Shown: positions 15,788 to 20,953 of the stretch, piece after piece
Position numbering within the stretch: the stretch's first letter is position 1
Layout: every line of letters begins with the position of its first letter
Source: Clostridiales bacterium
GTDB lineage: Bacteria > Bacillota > Clostridia > Oscillospirales > QAMX01
Length of the DNA stretch: 20,953 nucleotides
Direction of reading: 5' to 3'
Assembly (NCBI GenBank): GCA_003149835.1
Contig: QAMX01000151.1
Coordinates: forward strand, 1 to 20,953
Made by a program: the position numbers and the translations under genes
Notes under the pieces: generated by a model
What the model was told of the DNA's origin: nothing
The model's input: the letters and a program-made list of their open reading frames with translations, nothing else
Databases searched by the model: none

Positions 15788-17546
15788 CGAACCGCGCGAG
15801 CTGATAGGTAACGAGCGCAGCCGCATAGGCGATGACGGTCTGCACCGCCGCTGCGCGCAGCGCAAAGCGGAGCGAGCCGCTCTCGGCGCGTATGGCCGCC
15901 AGCGTCGAAATACAGGGCGTATACAGCAGAACAAACACCAGCAGCGCCGCCGCCTGCGCGCCGCTGAACTGCTGCGCGAGGACGGCCGACAGCGCCGCGC
16001 CGCTGCATGAAAACAGGACGGCGAGCGTGCCGATGACCGCTTCCTTTGCCATAAAGCCCGCTAAGAGGGCGATGGCGAGGACCGGCGAACCAAGGCCGCA
16101 CGGATTCAGGAGCACAGCGAGAAAAGAGCCGATTACGCCGAGAATGCCGAAGGAGCCGTCTGTGCAGAGCGAGAGCGACGGCGTAAAGGTTTTTAACACC
16201 CAAAAAACCGCGAAAGCAATACTCATGACGCTGAACGTTCTTTTGACAAACCCGCCCAGCCGCGCGCAGACAAGCTTGAAAAGGACTGCGGGCCGCGGAA
16301 CACGGTACGGCGGAAGCTCTACAAAAAATAAGGACTGCGGCGCTTGCCTGCCGCGCCGCGAGGCGCGCTGAGCAAGCGCCGCTCGCGCGAGCGCTGCGAA
16401 AACGCCGGCGAGATACAGGAAAAACACAATCAGTACCGCATGATGCGGAAAAAACGCGCCGCAGAGCAGGCCATAGACCGGCAGCCGCGCGCCGCAGGAA
16501 ACAAACGGCAGCGCCAGCCAGAGCCGTTTTCGTTCGGCTTCGTCGCGGATGGTCCGCGTAGCCAGCACGGCGGGGACAGAGCAGCCGAAGCCGAGCAAAA
16601 TCGGTACGGCCGCGCGGCCGGAAAGTCCGAAGCGGCGGAGAAACCCGTCCGATAAAAAGGCGGTGCGCGCAAGATAGCCGCTTTCTTCCAGCGCGGAGAT
16701 GCTGAGAAAGAGCAGAAAAAGCTGTGGCAAAAACGTCAGCAGCGACTGTATACCGTTCCAAACGCCGTCAAACAGCAGCCCGATGAAAAACGGCGGCACA
16801 CGGATGGCTTCGGCCGCAAGCCGTAGGAGTGCCGCCGCTTTGGACAGCAGCGACGAGAAGCCGGCCGAAAGCATTTGTCCCGGATATCCGAACGCCAGAA
16901 AAAATACCGCGCCCATGACCGCCATAAAAACGACCACCGACCACGCGCCGCGCGCCAGCAGCCTGTCTGCGGCTGCGGTCGCTTTGCTGCGCTGCGGGGG
17001 CGTGAAATACTGCCGGGCCAGCGCCTCTGCGCGCGGCAGCGCCTCGCCCGCAAAGACAGGCGGCGCAGAGCCGCTTTCGCCGAGAATCGCGCGCCGGATC
17101 TCGCCGATTCCTCTGCCGTCGGCGCCCGAAAACAGACAAACCCTGTATGAAAGCTCCTTTTCGAGCGCCGCCTCCCGTACGCTTCCGCCGTTTCGCCGCA
17201 GCGCGTCGGCAAAGCTCAGCGCGACGACAACCGGCTTTTTGAAGCGCCCGAGCGCCACGGCGAGCGCCAGCCCGCGCTCAGGGCTGGTCGAATCGACGAC
17301 GCAGATCAGACGGTCATAGGCGCCGCTCTCCAAAAAATCGAGCGTCACGCGCTCTTCGGGCGTATAAGGGGACAGCGAATAGACGCCGGGGAGATCGTAA
17401 AGAACGGCGTCTGATCTGCGCAGGCGCGCTTTCTTGACGGCTACGGTGACGCCGGCGCGGTTGCCGACGTCGCCTGTCTGACCGGTCAGGCGGTTGAACA
17501 GCGTCGTCTTACCGGAATTGGGCATGCCGACAAGCGCGATTTTCAT
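15777..17546 (-). CDS. feoB: Ferrous iron transport protein B, short form
   Basis: FeoB is the GTP-dependent inner-membrane Fe(II) transporter. The 589-residue protein has an N-terminal G domain with G1 GMPNSGKT (7-14), G2 T34 and G3 DLPGVYSLSPYTPEE (from D51). The Gate region is recognisable by GCSVPAVLATRTIRDE, PFVSCGARLPVYG, VELPPYRVPRP and GFMAKEAVIGTLAVLF. About eight to ten hydrophobic membrane segments follow residue 200. It is shorter than the usual 650-770 residues, mainly through a compact linker after the G domain, and the C-terminus looks complete. The G4 motif, normally NxxD, reads SFAD (111-114). The ATG at 17546 is preceded by GAAAGGAAG. No feoA is next to it. The neighbouring gap holds possible operators, but a convincing Fur site was not found. 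Confidence 0.93.
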   Translation of the reverse strand: MKIALVGMPNSGKTTLFNRLTGQTGDVGNRAGVTVAVKKARLRRSDAVLYDLPGVYSLSPYTPEERVTLDFLESGAYDRLICVVDSTSPERGLALAVALGRFKKPVVVALSFADALRRNGGSVREAALEKELSYRVCLFSGADGRGIGEIRRAILGESGSAPPVFAGEALPRAEALARQYFTPPQRSKATAAADRLLARGAWSVVVFMAVMGAVFFLAFGYPGQMLSAGFSSLLSKAAALLRLAAEAIRVPPFFIGLLFDGVWNGIQSLLTFLPQLFLLFLSISALEESGYLARTAFLSDGFLRRFGLSGRAAVPILLGFGCSVPAVLATRTIRDEAERKRLWLALPFVSCGARLPVYGLLCGAFFPHHAVLIVFFLYLAGVFAALARAALAQRASRRGRQAPQSLFFVELPPYRVPRPAVLFKLVCARLGGFVKRTFSVMSIAFAVFWVLKTFTPSLSLCTDGSFGILGVIGSFLAVLLNPCGLGSPVLAIALLAGFMAKEAVIGTLAVLFSCSGAALSAVLAQQFSGAQAAALLVFVLLYTPCISTLAAIRAESGSLRFALRAAAVQTVIAYAAALVTYQLARFVTI

Positions 17547-17757
17547 AAAAAACTTCCTTTCGCCCCTGAAATCACGCGGCCCGACAGGGCATAACGCCGC
17601 GACAGTTCAGTATATGGGACAAATTTCCGATTCATGCTTTTTATAAGCGGAGCCGTTTTTCGGCGTTCAATTTGTTGAATGGATACATGGAAAATTCAAT
17701 GTCAAAGATAGTCAAATATCCGCGGATATATCTGCTTAATTTTGGTAATAATACATG

Positions 17758-17786
17758 TTGTAAATTGAACCGATTTTGATTATCAT
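17758..17786 (+). promoter_or_regulatory. Sigma-A promoter of groES-groEL
   Basis: TTGTAA (17758-17763) and TATCAT (17781-17786) match four and five consensus bases with a 17-base spacer. The expected start of transcription (about 17793) falls at the left edge of the CIRCE operator. This is the usual geometry for HrcA repression. Confidence 0.75.
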
Positions 17787-17793
17787 ATATACG

Positions 17794-17820
17794 TTAGCAC
17801 TCGGAGCTAATGAGTGCTAA
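17794..17820 (+). promoter_or_regulatory. CIRCE operator (HrcA binding site)
   Basis: TTAGCACTC (17794-17802), a nine-base spacer and GAGTGCTAA (17812-17820) match the CIRCE consensus without any mismatch. CIRCE is bound by the repressor HrcA, whose activity depends on GroEL, so groESL is derepressed on heat shock. The hrcA gene is not in the window and must lie elsewhere in the genome. Confidence 0.97.
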
Positions 17821-17861
17821 GACCAAAAAGAAGGCCAACAATTCTAAGGGAGGAACACAAT

Positions 17862-18146
17862 ATGAAACTGAAACCTTTAGCCGACCGTGTCGTGGTCAAA
17901 ATGGTCGAAGCGGAGGAGACGACGAAGAGCGGGATTATCCTCACCGCGTCCGCCAAGGAAAAGCCGCAGATCGCCGAAATCATCGCGGTCGGACCGGGCG
18001 GAGTCGTCGACGGCAAAGAAGTGACGATGTACGTCAAAGTGGGCGACAAGGTCATCACCGGCAAATATTCGGGCACCGAAGTCAAGATCGACGGCGAGGA
18101 ATACACGATTGTCCGTCAGAGCGATATTCTGGCGGTCTGCGAATAA
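17862..18146 (+). CDS. groES: Co-chaperonin GroES
   Basis: GroES is the heptameric lid of the GroEL folding chamber. The 94-residue length is standard. It begins MKLKPLADRVVVK, carries the mobile loop region EETTKSGIILTASAKEKP (about residues 18-35) that contacts GroEL, and continues with VGPGGVVDGK, VKVGDKVITGKYSGTEVKIDGEEY and the closing SDILAVCE. The ATG at 17862 follows AAGGGAGG (17846-17853). An in-frame ATG at 17814 lies inside the CIRCE operator and would add 16 unrelated residues, so it is rejected. groEL follows after 46 bases with its own strong ribosome binding site and no promoter between. Confidence 0.98.
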   Translation: MKLKPLADRVVVKMVEAEETTKSGIILTASAKEKPQIAEIIAVGPGGVVDGKEVTMYVKVGDKVITGKYSGTEVKIDGEEYTIVRQSDILAVCE

Positions 18147-18180
18147 CCGGCGTTCATAACTGGGACATTTGATTATTTAG

Positions 18181-19827
<1,647 letters not shown>

Positions 19828-20129
19828 ATACAGCCCGCAGCGCTGTTCTGTAAAGTCGTCCAACGGCGCGGTCCTATACGACCGCGCCGTTGGTTTGTCT
19901 GCTTCAAATTTTCGTCTCAGCGGGGCAGCAGATTGTGAAACCTCTTTGGAAAAAGACGCGCTCCGGATGACCGGACGGCGAAAGTAAGCCGTCCCGAAAT
20001 TCCGAAAATGTCTGCCGCCAACTCTGTGACAAAACGATTCGGAGAGAATACAGATTCTATTTTTTCGCAGACAACTGCGAACGGCCGGTATCAAATGAGG
20101 GAGAAACGGTTTCGAAAGGGGATAACCAT
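19828..20129. other. groEL to permease intergenic region
   Basis: This 302-base gap holds the groEL terminator (19860-19900). It then has a perfect seven-pair stem GGACGGC/GCCGTCC (19973-19979 with 19988-19994, loop GAAAGTAA) and a six-pair stem TCGCAG/CTGCGA (20075-20090, loop ACAA). A weak promoter candidate for the permease is GTGACA (20036-20041), 17 bases before TACAGA (20059-20064). No coding sequence and no known riboswitch pattern were recognised. Confidence 0.5.
19860..19900 (+). terminator. Rho-independent terminator of groESL
   Basis: CCAACGGCGCGGTC (19860-19873) and GACCGCGCCGTTGG (19880-19893) form a perfect 14-pair stem with a CTATAC loop, followed by TTTGTCT (19894-19900). The stem is very stable; the T run is short and interrupted. 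It begins 32 bases after the groEL stop. Confidence 0.9.
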
Positions 20130-20953
20130 ATGAAGGTCGGACAAAAACAACGGTCCGCGCTGGCGTCCATAGGCTGTCTGCTGACAGCTCTGATCTGGGG
20201 CTTCGCGTTCGTCGTTGTCAAGGATTCGCTCGATATCGTGCCGCCGATCTACATGCTCGCATTTCGCTTTACCATTGCAGCCGTGGCGCTGTGGCTGATT
20301 TTCTGGCAAAAAATGCGCCGGATGAATCGGCGCGACCTGTACAGCGGCGCTGTGCTCGGCTTTTTCCTGTTTCTCAGCTATGCGCTGCAAACCATCGGCT
20401 GCGGTCTGACGACCGCGGGCAAAAACGCCTTTCTGACAACGGTTTACGTCGTGCTGGTGCCTTTTTTTCACTGGATATTCAGCCGGAAACGGCCGGACGG
20501 CTATTCCGTTGCAGCAGCGCTGACCGCGATTGTCGGCATAGGTCTGCTGTCGCTGACGGATGATCTTTCCATCAACACCGGCGACGTGCTGACGCTTTTG
20601 TGCGGTATCGGCTTCGCAATCCATATTCTATTCATCGACCGCTATACGGAGACGCAGGATCCGATTATTCTTTCCGTTTTGCAGTTTGCCGCCGCCGCAG
20701 CGCTGTCATGGCTGACGGCTCCGCTTTTCGACGGCGGATTTCCGACAGGCGTATTCACGGGAAAAACCGTCACAAGTATGCTTTACTTAGGGCTGATCAG
20801 CACCATGCTCGCCTTCCTTCTGCAAATGATCTGTCAGAAATACACCAACCCGTCGCTGGCGGCGCTCTTTTTATCGACGGAATCCGTATTCGGCGTGATT
20901 TTTTCCGGTATTTTTCTCCACGAAGCGCTGACGGCGCGGATGTATGCCGGATG
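20130..20953 (+). CDS. DMT-superfamily (EamA) permease, 3' end missing
   Basis: EamA-type drug/metabolite transporters are ten-helix inner-membrane proteins made of two five-helix repeats; known members export amino acids, metabolites or drugs. The reading frame is open from the ATG at 20130 to the window edge (274 codons). Nine hydrophobic segments are visible, the first at residues 11-30 (SIGCLLTALIWGFAFVVVK), a typical EamA start, with TTAGKNAFLTTVYVVLVPF in the first repeat. The second repeat shows LISTMLAFLLQMICQKYT and SLAALFLSTESVFGVIFSGIFLHE, which match the conserved helices 8 and 9. GAAAGGGG (20114-20121) precedes the start. About 20-30 residues seem to be missing at the C-terminus. 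The substrate cannot be predicted. Confidence 0.93.
   Translation, partial: MKVGQKQRSALASIGCLLTALIWGFAFVVVKDSLDIVPPIYMLAFRFTIAAVALWLIFWQKMRRMNRRDLYSGAVLGFFLFLSYALQTIGCGLTTAGKNAFLTTVYVVLVPFFHWIFSRKRPDGYSVAAALTAIVGIGLLSLTDDLSINTGDVLTLLCGIGFAIHILFIDRYTETQDPIILSVLQFAAAAALSWLTAPLFDGGFPTGVFTGKTVTSMLYLGLISTMLAFLLQMICQKYTNPSLAALFLSTESVFGVIFSGIFLHEALTARMYAG

Larger units (their letters stand above)
17547..17861. other. Divergent feoB-groES intergenic region
   Basis: This 315-base gap is more AT-rich than the genes around it. Going from feoB it holds a stem CGCGGC/GCCGCG (17575-17580 with 17596-17601) in the feoB leader. A weak minus-strand promoter candidate follows: TTGAAC at 17670-17665 and TATAAA at 17645-17640, with a spacer of 19, which is too long. 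An inverted repeat TTCAA/TTGAA lies at 17666-17679. Next come a 10-base-spaced direct repeat GTCAAA (17701 and 17711) and a 14-base palindrome (17716-17729), then the groES promoter and CIRCE. No coding sequence is supported. Confidence 0.6.

Noticed and set aside
17771..17785. Fur-box-like sequence TGATAATCAAAATCG on the minus strand
   Set aside because: Only one half-site matches well, it overlaps the AT-rich -10 region of groES, and it is far from the feoB start, so chance similarity is likely.

Overview
The window reads as an ordinary, GC-rich chromosomal segment of a Gram-positive bacterium, most likely a member of the Clostridia (Bacillota). Support for this comes from the SMC protein, a short FtsY without an acidic domain, an LCP (LytR-CpsA-Psr) wall protein, strong purine-rich ribosome binding sites, frequent GTG/TTG starts, consensus sigma-A promoters and a perfect CIRCE operator in front of groESL. 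The order or genus cannot be read from the sequence with confidence. Fifteen protein genes are supported, one of them cut by the right edge. No tRNA or rRNA gene, insertion sequence, prophage gene, CRISPR array or known riboswitch was recognised.

Layout. (1) 85-7135, plus strand: a strong promoter drives smc, ftsY, rph, rdgB, yhbY and nadD. The first four are tightly packed or overlapping. They cover chromosome organisation, membrane targeting of the SRP pathway, tRNA 3'-end trimming, clean-up of non-canonical nucleotides, ribosome assembly and NAD synthesis. (2) 7190-11288: a second consensus promoter starts an LCP-rsfS-leuS unit; the HD-domain gene yqeK, often found next to nadD, is absent. 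(3) 11336-11725: rpsU (ribosomal protein S21) is a single-gene unit with its own perfect promoter, a leader of about 120 bases and a strong terminator. (4) 11762-15787: metG, tatD and a Gfo/Idh/MocA-family oxidoreductase form a compact unit. (5) 15777-17546, minus strand: a short feoB without feoA converges on the oxidoreductase, and the two coding ends overlap by 11 bases inside a perfect hairpin. (6) 17758-19900: the HrcA-type regulated groES-groEL operon, with a 14-bp terminator stem. (7) 20130 to the edge: a DMT/EamA-family permease, incomplete.

The genes are mostly housekeeping: translation (leuS, metG, rpsU, rsfS, yhbY, rph), protein folding and targeting (groESL, ftsY), chromosome structure (smc) and cofactor or nucleotide supply (nadD, rdgB). 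Accessory functions are limited to iron(II) uptake, one oxidoreductase and one permease.

I found no convincing new multi-gene system. The points most worth a second look are small: a FeoB whose guanine-specificity motif has Ser in place of Asn, a hairpin exactly at the feoB/oxidoreductase convergent junction, two leaders (yhbY and rpsU) with mutually exclusive stems, and a cluster of palindromes and direct repeats between feoB and groES.
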